The notes under the pieces are model-generated. The model saw only the letters and a program-made list of their open reading frames with translations. It ran no database searches and was not told the DNA's origin. From contig CM046880.1 in the NCBI GenBank assembly GCA_025667525.1, positions 600,937,452-601,001,451 on the forward strand: 64,000 nucleotides of DNA. Direction: 5' to 3'. A program made the position numbers and the translations under genes. The first letter of the stretch is position 1. Each line of letters starts with the position of its first letter. Origin of the DNA: Glebionis coronaria. Lineage: Eukaryota; Streptophyta; Magnoliopsida; Asterales; Asteraceae. This document shows positions 35,977-48,661 of the stretch, piece by piece.

Positions 35977-38094
35977 AGGCCAAAAAGCCATTTTACTATG
36001 TTTTTTTCATTAGTTTTGTATATTTTCCACCTTTGTAGGTTTCCGAAGGAAAATCAATATCATTTTTGTGTTGATCAAACAATGTTAAATATTGTTTGAG
36101 CTCACTCGTATTTTTAATATCAATTGATGGTATGCCATCACGATTTCCTTGTCTAGTAAAACCACAACTACATCACCAACTAATTTGCTACATTCAAGTG
36201 TGGTTAAAACATAGCCAAACCGAACCAAAACATGCTAAAGACGACCACAACATGATCAATACAATCAAACCATAGTAGAAATCCTATTTCCACGGATTTG
36301 GCATGGTTTGCCCGCTTTATTCAGACTTTCTCCGGTTTCCCCGGTTAACGTCCGATTTCGTCCGATCTCGTCCGATTTCGTCCGTTTTGATATGTTTCGA
36401 ACGGTCTAGCCCGTTTCAGCCGGATTTGGATGTGTATAACCATGTTTGAAAGTTGTACAGTTAGTATATGCCAATGAAATTATATATTGATGGAGGCAAA
36501 AGTGTTAAAGAAGAGACTGACTTGGTTCTCGAAGCCCAAGAACGTGTGACGAAGAAGGCTTTCTTAAAAAGGTCATAACTTCAGCACCGTAAGTTCGTTT
36601 TCAGCCCGTGACCTGTCAAAACGACCGAAAAAACAAGAGGAACATCGCTGTAACCAACTTTAAGCTGGTTAAGTGATTTTGAAGGCCCAAAAAGCCATTT
36701 TAGTATGTTTTTTTCATTAGTTTTGTATATTTTCCACCTTTGTAGGTTTCCGAAGGAAAATCAATATCATTTTTGTGTTGATCAAACAATGTTAAATATT
36801 GTTTGAGCTCACTCGTATTTTTAATATCAATTGATGGTATGCCATCACGATTTCCTTGTCTAGTAAAACCACAACTACATCACCAACTAATTTGCTACAT
36901 TCAAGTCTGGTTAAAACATAGCCAAACCGAACCAAAACATGCTAAAGACGACCACAACATGATCAATACAATCAAACCATAGTAGAAATCATATTTCCAC
37001 GGATTTGGCATGGTTTGCCCGCTTTATTCAGACTTTCTCCGGTTTCCCCGGTTAACGTCCGATTTCGTCCGATCTCGTCCGATTTCGTCCGTTTTGATAT
37101 GTTTCGAACGGTCTAGCCCGTTTTAGCCGGATTTGGATGTGTATAACCATGTTTGAAAGTTGTACAGTTAGTATATGCCAATGAAATTATATATTGATGG
37201 AGGCAAAAGTGTTAAAGAAGAGACTGACTTGGTTCTCGAAGCCCAAGAACGTGTGACGAAGAAGGCTTTCTTAAAAAGGTCATAACTTCAGCACCGTAAG
37301 TTCGTTTTCAGCCCGTGACCTGTCAAAACGACCGAAAAAACAAGAGGAACATCGCTGTAACCATCTTTAAGCTGGTTAAGTGTTTGAAGGCCCAAAAAGC
37401 AATTTTAGTATGTTTTTTTCATTAGTTTTGTATATTTTCCACCTTTGTAGGTTTCCGAAGGAAAATCAATATCATTTTTGTGTTGATCAAACAATGTTAA
37501 ATATTGTTTGAGCTCACTCGTATTTTTAATATCAATTGATGGTATGCCATCACGATTTCCTTGTCTAGTAAAACCACAACTACATCACCAACTAATTTGC
37601 TACATTCAAGTCTGGTTAAAACATAGCCAAACCGAACCAAAACATGCTAAAGACGACCACAACATGATCAATACAATCAAACCATAGTAGAAATCATATT
37701 TCCACGCATTTGGCATGGTTTGCCCGCTTTATTCAGACTTTCTCCGGTTTCCCCGGTTAACGTCCGATTTCGTCCGATCTCGTCCGATTTCGTCCGTTTT
37801 GATATGTTTCGAACGGTCTAGCCCGTTTCAGCCGGATTTGGATGTGTATAACCATGTTTGAAAGTTGTACAGTTAGTATATGCCAATGAAATTATATATT
37901 GATGGAGGCAAAAGTGTTAAAGAAGAGACTGACTTGTTTCTCGAAGCCCAAGATCGTGTGACGAAGAAGGCTTTCTTAAAAAGGTCATAACTTCAGCACC
38001 GTAAGTTCGTTTTCAGCCCGTGACCTTTCAAAACGACCGAAAAAACAAGAGGAACATCGTTGTAACCAACTTTAAGCTGGTTAAGTGATTTTGA
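35977..38094 (+). repeat. Units 52-54: first appearance of the TTAGTATG family
   Basis: Unit 52 has AAGTGTGG and GAACGTGTG. Units 53 and 54 have TTTTAGTATG in place of TTTTACTATG, the marker of a family that dominates alternate units further right. Unit 53 is followed by a two-base loss (AGTGTTTGAAGG), making it 705 bp. Unit 54 has CCACGCATTTGG, TTGTTTCTCG and ACCTTTCAAAAC with CATCGTTG, the right-half markers that later precede every ACCCAAACTG unit. Confidence 0.7.
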
Positions 38095-41000
38095 AGGCCC
38101 AAAAAGCCATTTTACTATGTTTTTTTCATTAGTTTTGTATATTTTCCACCTTTGTAGGTTTCCGAAGGAAAATCAATATCATTTTTGTGTTGATCAAACA
38201 ATGTTAAATATTGTTTGAGCTCACTCGTATTTTTAATATCAATTGATGGTATGCCATCACGATTTCCTTGTCTAGTAAAACCACAACTACATCACCAACT
38301 AATTTGCTACATTCAAGTCTGGTTAAAACATACCCAAACTGAACCAAAACATGCTAAAGACGACCACAACATGATCAATACAATCAAAACATAGTAGAAA
38401 TCCTATTTCCACGGATTTGGCATGGTTTGCTCGCTTTATTCAGACTTTCTCCGGTTTCCCCGGTTAACGTCCGATTTCGTCCGATCTCGTCCGATTTCGT
38501 CCGTTTTGATATGTTTCGAACGATCTAGCCCGTTTCAGCCGGATTTGGATGTGTATAACCATGTTTGAAAGTTGTACAGTTAGTATATGCCAATGAAATT
38601 ATATATTGATGGAGGCAAAAGTGTTAAAGAAGAGACTGACTTGGTTCTCGAAGCCCAAGAACGTGTGACGAAGAAGGCTTTCTTAAAAAGGTCATAACTT
38701 CAGCACCGTAAGTTCGTTTTCAGCCCGTGACCTGTCAAAACGACCGAAAAACAAGAGGAACATCGTTGTAACCAACTTTAAGCTGGTTAAGTGATTTTGA
38801 AGGCCCAAAAAGCCATTTTAGTATGTTTTTTTCATTAGTTTTGTATATTTTCCACCTTTGTAGGTTTCCGAAGGAAAATCAATATCATTTTTGTGTTGAT
38901 CAAACAATGTTAAATATTGTTTGAGCTCACTCGTATTTTTAATATCAATTGATAGTATGCCATCACGATTTCCTTGTCTAGTAAAACCACAACTACATCA
39001 CCAACTAATTTTCTACATTCAAGTCTGGTTAAAACATAGCCAAACCGAACCAAAACATGCTAAAGACGACCACAACATGATCAATACAATCAAACCATAG
39101 TAGAAATCATATTTCCACGGATTTGACATGGTTTGCCCTCTTTATTCAGACTTTCTCCGGTTTCCCCGGTTAACGTCCGATTTCGTCCGATCTCGTCCGA
39201 TTTCGTCCGTTTTGATATGTTTCGAACGGTCTAGCCCGTTTCAGCCGGATTTGGATGTGTATAACCATGTTTGAAAGTTGTACAGTTAGTATATGCGAAT
39301 GAAATTATATATTGATGGAGGCAAAAGTGTTACAGAAGAGACTGACTTGGTTCTCGAAGCCCAAGATCGTGTGACGAAGAAGGCTTTCTTAAAAAGTTCA
39401 TAACTTCAGCACCGTAAGTTCGTTTTCAGCCTGTGACCTGTCAAAACGACCGAAAAAACAAGAGGAACATCGCTGTAACCAACTTTAAGCTGGTTAAGTG
39501 ATTTTGAAGGCCCAAAAAGCCATTTTACTATGTTTTTTTCATTAGTTTTGTATATTTTCCATCTTTGTAGGTTTCCGAAGGAAAATCAATATCATTTTTG
39601 TGTTGATCAAACAATGTTAAATATTGTTTGAGCTCACCCGTATTTTTAATATCAATTGATGGTATGCCATCACGATTTCCTTGTCTAGTAAAACCACAAC
39701 TACATCACCAACTAATTTGGTACATTCAAGTCTGGTTAAAACATAGCCAAACCGAACCAAAACATGCTAAAGACGACCACAACATGATCAATACAATTAA
39801 ACCATAGTAGAAATCCTATTTCCACGGATTTGGCATGGTTTGCCCGCTTTATTCAGACTTTCTCCGGTTTCCCCGGTTAACGTCCGATTTCGTCCGATCT
39901 CGTCCGATTTCGTCCGTTTTGATATGTTTCGAACGGTCTAGCCCGTTTCAGCCGGATTTGGATGTGTATAACCATGTTTGAAAGTTGTACAGTTAGTATA
40001 TGCCAATGAAATTATATATTGATGGAGGCAAAAGTGTTAAAGAAGAGACTGACTTGGTTCTCGAAGCCCAAGAACGTGTGACGAAGAAGGCTTTCTTAAA
40101 AAGGTCATAACTTCAGCACCGTAAGTTCGTTTTCAGCCCGTGACCTGTCAAAACGACCGAAAAAACAAGAGGAACATCACTGTAACCAACTTTAAGCTGG
40201 TTAAGTGATTTTGAAGGCCCAAAAAGCCATTTTAGTATGTTTTTTTCATTAGTTTTGTATATTTTCCACCTTTGTAGGTTTCCGAAGGAAAATCAATATC
40301 ATTTTTGTGTTGATCAAACAATGTTAAATATTGTTTGAGCTCACTCGTATTTTTAATATCAATTGATGGTATGCCATCACGATTTCCTTGTCTAGTAAAA
40401 CCACAACTACATCACCAACTAATTTGCTACATTCAAGTCTGGTTAAAACATAGCCAAACCGAACCAAAACATGCTAAAGACGACCACAACATGATCAATA
40501 CAATCAAACCATAGTAGAAATCATATTTCCACGGATTTGGCATGGTTTGCCCGCTTTATTCAGACTTTCTCCGGTTTCCCCGGTTAACGTCCGATTTCGT
40601 CCGATCTCGTCCGATTTCGTCCGTTTTGATATGTTTCGAACGGTCTAGCCCGTTTCAGCCGGATTTGGATGTGTATAACCATGTTTGAAAGTTGTACAGT
40701 TAGTATATGCCAATGAAATTATATATTGATGGAGGCAAAAGTGTTAAAGAAGAGACTGACTTGGTTCTCGAAGCCCAAGATCGTGTGACGAAGAAGGCTT
40801 TCTTAAAAAGTTCATAACTTCAGCACCGTAAGTTCGTTTTTAGCCCGTGACCTGTCAAAACGACCGAAAAAACAAGAGGAACATCGCTGTAACCAACTTT
40901 AAGCTGGTTAAGTGATTTTGAAGGCCCAAAAGCCATTTTACTATGTTTTTTTCATTAGTTTTGTATATTTTCCATCTTTGTAGGTTTCCGAAGGAAAATC

Positions 41001-41627
41001 AATATCATTTTTGTGTTGATCAAACAATGTTAAATATTGTTTGAGCTCACTCGTATTTTTAATATCAATTGATGGTATGCCATCACGATTTCCTTGTCTA
41101 GTAAAACCACAACTACATCACCAACTAATTTGCTACATTCAAGTCTGGTTAAAACATAGCCAAACCGAACCAAAACATGCTAAAGACGACCACAACATGA
41201 TCAATACAATCAAACCATAGTAGAAATCCTATTTCCACGTATTTGGCATGGTTTGCCCGCTTTATTCAGACTTTCTCCAGTTTCCCCGGTTAACGTCCGA
41301 TTTCGTCCGATCTCGTCCGATTTCGTCCGTTTTGATATGTTTCGAACGGTCTAGCCCGTTTCAGCCGGATTTGGATGTGTATAACCATGTTTGAAAGTTG
41401 TACAGTTAGTATATGCCAATGAAATTATATATTGATGGAGGCAAAAGTGTTAAAGAAGAGACTGACTTGGTTCTCGAAGCCCAAGATCGTGTGACGAAGA
41501 AGGCTTTCTTAAAAAGTTCATAACTTCAGCACCGTAAGTTCGTTTTTAGCCTGTGACCTGTCAAAACGACCGAAAAAACAAGAGGAACATCGCTGTAACC
41601 AACTTTAAGCTGGTTAAGTGATTTTGA
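38095..41627 (+). repeat. Units 55-59: first copy of a five-unit block seen again 28 units later
   Basis: Unit 55 has ACCCAAACTG, CAAAACATAG, AACGATCTAG and GAACGTG. Unit 56 has TTAGTATG, TGCCCTCTTT, ATGCGAATG and GTTACAGAAG. Unit 57 has CCATCTTTG and GAACGTG. Unit 58 has TTAGTATG and AAAGTTCAT. Unit 59 has CCATCTTTG and CCACGTATTTGG. The same series starts again at 57852. Corresponding units are 19,757-19,758 bp apart. Confidence 0.85.
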
Positions 41628-43021
41628 AGGCCCAAAAAGCCATTTTACTATGTTTTTTTCATTAGTTTTGTATATTTTCCATCTTTGTAGGTTTCCGAAG
41701 GAAAATCAATATCATTTTTGTGTTGATCAAACAATGTTAAATATTGTTTGAGCTCACTCGTATTTTTAATATCAATTGATGGTATGCCATCACGATTTCC
41801 TTGTCTAGTAAAACCACAACTACATCACCAACTAATTTGCTACATTCAAGTCTGGTTAAAACATAGCCAAACCGAACCAAAACATGCTAAAGACGACCAC
41901 AACATGATCAATACAATCAAACCATAGTAGAAATCCTATTTCCACGTATTTGGCATGGTTTGCCCGCTTTATTTAGACTTTCTCCGGTTTCCCCGGTTAA
42001 CGTCCGATTTCGTCCGTTTTGATATGTTTCGAACGGTCTAGCCCGTTTCAGCCGGATTTGGATGTGTATAACCATGTTTGAAAGTTGTACAGTTAGTATA
42101 TGCCAATGAAATTATATATTGATGGAGGCAAAAGTGTTAAAGAAGAAACTGACTTGGTTCTCGAAGCCCAAGATCGTGTGACGAAGAAGGCTTTCTTAAA
42201 AAGTTCATAACTTCAGCACCGTAAGTTCGTTTTCAGCCCGTGACCTGCCAAAACGATCGAAAAAACAAGAGGAACATCGCTGTAACCAACTTTAAGCTGG
42301 TTAAGTGATTTTGAAGGCCCAAAAAGCCATTTTACTATGTTTTTTTCATTAGTTTTGTATATTTTCCATCTTTGTAGGTTTCCGAAGGAAAATCAATATC
42401 ATTTTTGTGTTGATCAAACAATGTTAAATATTGTTTGAGCTCACTCGTATTTTTAATATCAATTGATGGTATGCCATCACGATTTCCTTGTCTAGTAAAA
42501 CCACAACTACATCACCAACTAATTTGCTACATTCAAGTCTGGTTAAAACATAGCCAAACCGAACCAAAACATGCTAAAGACGACCACAACATGATCAATA
42601 CAATCAAACCATAGTAGAAATCCTATTTCCACGTATTTGGCATGGTTTGCCCGCTTTATTCAGACTTTCTCCGGTTTCCCCGGTTAACGTCCGATTTCGT
42701 CCGATCTCGTCCGATTTCGTCCGTTTTGATATGTTTCGAACAGTCTAGCCCGTTTCAGCCGGATTTGGATGTGTATAACCATGTTTGAAAGTTGTACAGT
42801 TAGTATATGCCAATGAAATTATATATTGATGGAGGCAAAAGTGTTAAAGAAGAAACTGACTTGGTTCTCGAAGCCCAAGATCGTGTGACGAAGAAGGCTT
42901 TCTTAAAAAGGTCATAACTTCAGCACCGTAAGTTCGTTTTCAGCCCGTGACCTGTCAAAACGACCGAAAAAACAAGAGGAATATCGCTGTAACCATCTTT
43001 AAGCTGGTTAAGTGATTTTGA
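41628..43021 (+). repeat. Units 60-61: CCACGTATTTGG pair, unit 60 with a 20-bp loss
   Basis: Both share CCATCTTTG and CCACGTATTTGG with unit 59, so 59-61 are a local run of one type. Unit 60 is 687 bp: two of the four 10-bp repeats are gone at about 42001-42020. Unit 61 has GAAGAAACTGAC and CCATCTTT in its right half, as in type A of the four-unit repeat, but the CCACGTATT type in its left half, so it is probably mosaic. Confidence 0.75.
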
Positions 43022-44433
43022 AGGCCCAAAAAGCCATTTTACTATGTTTTTTTCATTAGTTTTGTATATTTTCCACCTTTGTAGGTTTCCGAAGGAAAAT
43101 CAATATCATTTTTGTGTTGATCAAACACTGTTAAATATTGTTTGAGCTCACTCGTATTTTTAATATCAATTGATGGTATGCCATCACGATTTCCTTGTCT
43201 AGTAAAACCACAACTACATCACCAACTAATTTGCTACATTCAAGTCTGGTTAAAACATAGCAAAACCGAACCAAAACATGCTAAAGACGACCACAACATG
43301 ATCAATACAATCAAACCATAGTAGAAATCCTATTTCCACGGATTTGGCATGGTTTGCACGCTTTATTCAGACTTTCTCCGGTTTCCCCGGTTAACGTCCG
43401 ATTTCGTCCGATCTCGTCCGATTTCGTCCGTTTTGATATGTTTCGAACGGTCTAGCCCGTTTCAGCCGGATTTGGATGTGTATAACCATGTTTGAAAGTT
43501 GTACAGTTAGTATATGCCAATGAAATTATATATTGATGGAGGCAAAAGTGTTAAAGAAGAGACTGACTTGGTTCTCGAAGCCCAAGATCCTGTGACGAAG
43601 AAGGCTTTCTTAAAAAGGTCATAACTTCAGCACCGTAAGTTCGTTTTCAGCCCGTGACCTGTCAAAACGACCGAAAAAACAAGAGGAACATCGCTGTAAC
43701 CAGCTTTAAGCTGGTTAAGTGATTTTGAAGGCCAAAAAGCCATTTTACTATGTTTTTTTCATTAGTTTTGTATATTTTCCACCTTTGTAGGTTTCCGAAG
43801 GAAAATCAATATCATTTTTGTGTTGATCAAACAATGTTAAATATTGTTTGAGCTCACTCGTATTTTTAATATCAATTGATGGTATGCCATCACGATTTCC
43901 TTGTCTAGTAAAACCACAACTACATCACCAACTAATTTGCTACATTCAAGTCTGGTTAAAACATAGCAAACCGAACCAAAACATGCTAAAGACGACCACA
44001 ACATGATCAATACAATCAAACCATAGTAGAAATCCTATTTCCACGGATTTGGCATGGTTTGCCCGCTTTATTCAGACTTTCTCCGGTTTCCCCGGTTAAC
44101 GTCCGATTTCGTCCGATCTCGTCCGATTTCGTCCGTTTTGATATGTTTCGAACGGTCTAGCCCGTTTCAGCCGGATTTGGATGTGTATAACCATGTTTGA
44201 AAGTTGTACAGTTAGTATATGCCAATGAAATTATATATTGATGGAGGCAAAAGTGTTAAAGAAGAGACTGACTTGGTTCTCGAAGCCCAAGATCGTGTGA
44301 CGAAGAAGGCTTTCTTAAAAAGGTCATAACTTCAGCACCGTAAGTTCGTTTTCAGCCCGTGACCTGTCAAAACGACCGAAAAAACAAGAGGAACATCGTT
44401 GTAACCAGCTTTAAGCTGGTTAAGTGATTTTGA
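43022..44433 (+). repeat. Units 62-63: degenerate relatives of types B and C
   Basis: Unit 62 has ACACTGTT, AGCAAAACC and ends CCAGCTTT, like type B, but has TTAACGTCC instead of TTAACTTCC, and GCACGC. Unit 63 starts GGCCAAAAAG like type C but keeps the full minisatellite. It lacks one base at AGCAAACC and repeats the CCAGC tail. Together with the right half of unit 61 this is an older or partly converted copy of the A-B-C series. The one-base loss opens a reverse-strand frame at 43837-44019 that I do not regard as coding. Confidence 0.7.
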
Positions 44434-47259
44434 AGGCCAAAAAGCAATTTTACTATGTTTTTTTCATTAGTTTTGTATATTTTCCACCTTTGTAGGTTTC
44501 CGAAGGAAAATCAATATCATTTTTGTGTTGATCAAACAATGTTAAATATTGTTTGAGCTCACTCGTATTTTTAATATCAATTGATGGTATGCCATCACGA
44601 TTTCCTTGTCTAGTAAAACCACAACTACATCACCAACTAATTTGTTACATTCAAGTCTGGTTAAAACATAGCCAAACCGAACCAAAACATGCTAAAGACG
44701 ACCACAACATGATCAATACAATCAAACCATAGTAGAAATCCTATTTCCACGGATTTGGCATGGTTTGCCCGCTTTATTCAGACTTTCTCCGGTTTCCCCG
44801 GTTAACGTCCGATTTCGTCCGATCTCGTCCGATTTCGTCCGTTTTGATATGTTTCGAACGGTCTAGCCTGTTTCAGCCGGATTTGGATGTGTATAACCAT
44901 GTTTGAAAGTTGTACAGTTAGTATATGCCAATGAAATTATATATTGATGGAGGCAAAAGTGTTAAAGAAGAGACTGACTTGGTTCTCGAAGCCCAAGATC
45001 GTGTGACAAAGAAGGCTTTCTTAAAAAGGTCATAACTTCAGCACCGTAAGTTCGTTTTCAGCCCGTGACCTGTCAAAACGACCGTAAAAACAAGAGGAAC
45101 ATCGCTGTAACCAACTTTAAGCTGGTTAAGTGATTTTGAAGGCCCAAAAAGCCATTTTACTATGTTTTTTTCATTAGTTTTGTATATTTTCCACCTTTGT
45201 AGGTTTCCGAAGGAAAATCAATATCATTTTTGTGTTGATCAAACAATGTTAAATATTGTTTGAGCTCACTCGTATTTTTAATATCAATTGATGGTATGCC
45301 ATCACGATTTCCTTGTCTAGTAAAACCACAACTACATCACCAACTAATTTGCTACATTCAAGTCTGGTTAAAACATAGCAAAACCGAACCAAAACATGCT
45401 AAAGACGACCACAACATGATCAATACAATCAAACCATAGTAGAAATCCTATTTCCACGGATTTGGCATGGTTTGCCCGCTTTATTCAGACTTTCTCCGGT
45501 TTCCCCGGTTAACGTCCGATTTCGTCCGATCTCGTCCGATTTCGTCCGTTTTGATATGTTTCGAACGGTCTAGCCCGTTTCAGCCGGATTTGGATGTGTA
45601 TAACCATGTTTGAAAGTTGTACAGTTAGTATATGCCAATGAAATTATATATTGATGGAGGCAAAAGTGTTAAAGAAGAGACTGACTTGGTTCTCGAAGCC
45701 CAAGATCGTGTGACGAAGAAGGCTTTCTTAAAAAGGTCATAACTTCAGCACCGTAAGTTCGTTTTCAGCCCGTGACCTGTCAAAACGACCGAAAAAACAA
45801 GAGGAACATCGCTGTAACCAACTTTAAGCTGGTTAAGTGATTTTGAAGGCCAAAAAGCCATTTTACTATGTTTTTTTCATTAGTTTTGTATATTTTCCAC
45901 CTTTGTAGGTTTCCGAAGGAAAATCAATATCATTTTTGTGTTGATCAAACAATGTTAAATATTGTTTGAGCTCACTCGTATTTTTAATATCAATTGATGG
46001 TATGCCATCACGATTTCCTTGTCTAGTAAAACCACAACTACATCACCAACTAATTTGCTACATTCAAGTCTGGTTAAAACATAGCCAAACCGAACCAAAA
46101 CATGCAAAAGACGACCACAACATGATCAATACAATCAAACCATAGTAGAAATCCTATTTCCACGGATTTGGCATGGTTTGCCCGCTTTATTCAGACTTTC
46201 TCCGGTTTCCCCGGTTAACGTCCGATTTCGTCCGATCTCGTCCGATTTCGTCCGTTTTGATATGTTTCGAACGGTCTAGCCTGTTTCAGCCGGATTTGGA
46301 TGTGTATAACCATGTTTGAAAGTTGTACAGTTAGTATATGCCAATGAAATTATATATTAATGGAGGCAAAAGTGTTAAAGAAGAGACTGACTTGGTTCTC
46401 GAAGCCCAAGATCGTGTGACGAAGAAGGCTTTCTTAAAAAGGTCATAACTTCAGCACCGTAAGTTCGTTTTCAGCCCGTGACCTGTCAAAACGACCGAAA
46501 AAACAAGAGGAACATCGCTGTAACCAACTTTAAGCTGGTTAAGTGATTTTGAAGGCCCAAAAAGCCATTTTACTATGTTTTTTTCATTAGTTTTGTATAT
46601 TTTCCACCTTTGTAGGTTTCCGAAGGAAAATCAATATCATTTTTGTGTTGATCAAACAATGTTAAATATTGTTTGAGCTCACTCGTATTTTTAATATCAA
46701 TTGATGGTATGCCATCACGATTTCCTTGTCTAGTAAAACCACAACTACATCACCAACTAATTTGCTACATTCAAGTCTGGTTAAAACATAGCCAAACCGA
46801 ACCAAAACATGCTAAAGACGACCACAACATGATCAATACAATCAAACCATAGTAGAAATCCTATTTCCACGGATTTGGCATGGTTTGCCCGCTTTATTCA
46901 GACTTTCTCCGGTTTCCCCGGTTAACGTCCGATTTCGTCCGATCTCGTCCGATTTCGTCCGTTTTGATATGTTTCGAACGGTCTAGCCCGTTTCAGCCGG
47001 ATTTGGATGTGTATAACCATGTTTGAAAGTTGTACAGTTTGTATATGCCAATGAAATTATATATTGATGGAGACAAAAGTGTTAAAGAAGAGACTGACTT
47101 GGTTCTCGAAGCCCAAGATCGTGTGACGAAGAAGGCTTTCTTAAAAAGGTCATAACTTCAGCATCGTAAGTTCGTTTTCAGCCCGTGACCTGTCAAAACG
47201 ACCGAAAAAACAAGAGGAACATCGCTGTAACCATCTTTAAGCTGGTTAAGTGATTTTGA
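44434..47259 (+). repeat. Units 64-67: first copy of a four-unit block repeated six units later
   Basis: Unit 64 has GCCTGTTTC and GTGACAAAG. Unit 65 has AGCAAAACC. Unit 66 has CATGCAAAAGACG and GCCTGTTTC. Unit 67 has ACAGTTTGTA, GGAGACAAAAG and GCATCG. Apart from the last two, these markers return in units 70-73, offset by 4,228-4,229 bp. Confidence 0.8.
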
Positions 47260-48661
47260 AGGCCCAAAAAGCCATTTTACTATGTTTTTTTCATTAGTTT
47301 TGTATATTTTCCACCTTTGTAGGTTTCCGAAGGAAAATCAATATCATTTTTGTGTTGATCAAACAATGTTAAATATTGTTTGAGCTCACTCGTATTTTTA
47401 ATATCAATTGATGGTATGCCATCACGATTTCCTTGTCTAGTAAAACCACAACTACATCACCAACTAATTTGCTACATTCAAGTCTGGTTAAAACATAGCC
47501 AAACCGAACCAAAACATGCTAAAGACGACCACAACATGATCAATACAATCAAACCATAGTAGAAATCCTATTTCCACGGATTTGGCATGGTTTGCCCGCT
47601 TTATTCAGACTTTCTCCGGTTTCCCCGGTTAACGTCCGATTTCGTCCGATCTCGTCCGATTTCGTCCGTTTTGATATGTTTCGAACGGTCTAGCCCGTTT
47701 CAGCCGGATTTGGATGTGTATAACCATGTTTGAAAGTATATGCCAATGAAATTATATATTGATGGAGGCAAAAGTGTTAAAGAAGAGACTGACTTGGTTC
47801 TCGAAGCCCAAGATCGTGTGACGAAGAAGGCTTTCTTAAAACGGTCATAACTTCAGCACCGTAAGTTCGTTTTCAGCCCGTGACCTGTCAAAACGACCGA
47901 AAAAGCAAGAGGAACATCGCTGTAACCACCTTTAAGCTGGTTAAGTGATTTTGAAGGCCCAAAAAGCCATTTTACTATGTTTTTTTCATTAGTTTTGTAT
48001 ATTTTCCACCTTTGTAGGTTTCCGAAGGAAAATCAATATCATTTTTGTGTTGATCAAACAATGTTAAATATTGTTTGAGCTCACTCGTATTTTTAATATC
48101 AATTGATGGTATGCCATCACGATTTCCTTGTCTAGTAAAACCACAACTACATCACCAACTAATTTGCTACATTCAAGTCTGGTTAAAACATAGCCAAACC
48201 GAACCAAAACATGCTAAAGACGACCACAACATGATCAATACAATCAAACCATAGTAGAAATCTTATTTCCACGGATTTGGCATGGTTTGCCCGCTTTATT
48301 CAGACTTTCTCCGGTTTCCCCGGTTAACGTCCGATTTCTTTCGATCTCGTCCGATTTCGTCCGTTTTGATATGTTTCGAACGGTCTAGCCCGTTTCAGCC
48401 GGATTTGGATGTGTATAACCATGTTTGAAAGTTGTACAGTTAGTATATTCCAATGAAATTATATATTGATGGAGGCAAAAGTGTTAAAGAAGAGACTGAC
48501 TTGGTTCTCGAAGCCCAAGATCGTGTGACGAAGAAGGCTTTCTTAAAAAGGTCATAACTTCAGCACCGTAAGTTCGTTTTCAGCCCGTGACCTTTCAAAA
48601 CGACCGAAAAAACAAGAGGAACATCGTTGTAACCAACTTTAAGCTGGTTAAGTGATTTTGA
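47260..48661 (+). repeat. Units 68-69: pair repeated at units 76-77; unit 68 has a 12-bp loss
   Basis: Unit 68 (695 bp) has lost 12 bp at about 47735-47738, where GAAAG joins TATATGCC; the trinucleotide AGT flanks the lost segment in other units. It also has AAAACGGTC and the CCACC tail. Unit 69 has ATCTTATTTCC, GATTTCTTTCG, ACCTTTCAAAAC and CATCGTTG. Apart from the deletion, closely matching variants return in units 76 and 77, 5,643 and 5,655 bp further on. Confidence 0.8.

Noticed and set aside
43837..44019. Reverse-strand open frame in unit 63, and frames at 61989-62192 and 63402-63605
   Set aside because: Created by one-base losses in the satellite (AGCAAACC in unit 63, one T fewer in units 88, 89 and 91). 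Frame dependence on random indels argues against coding.
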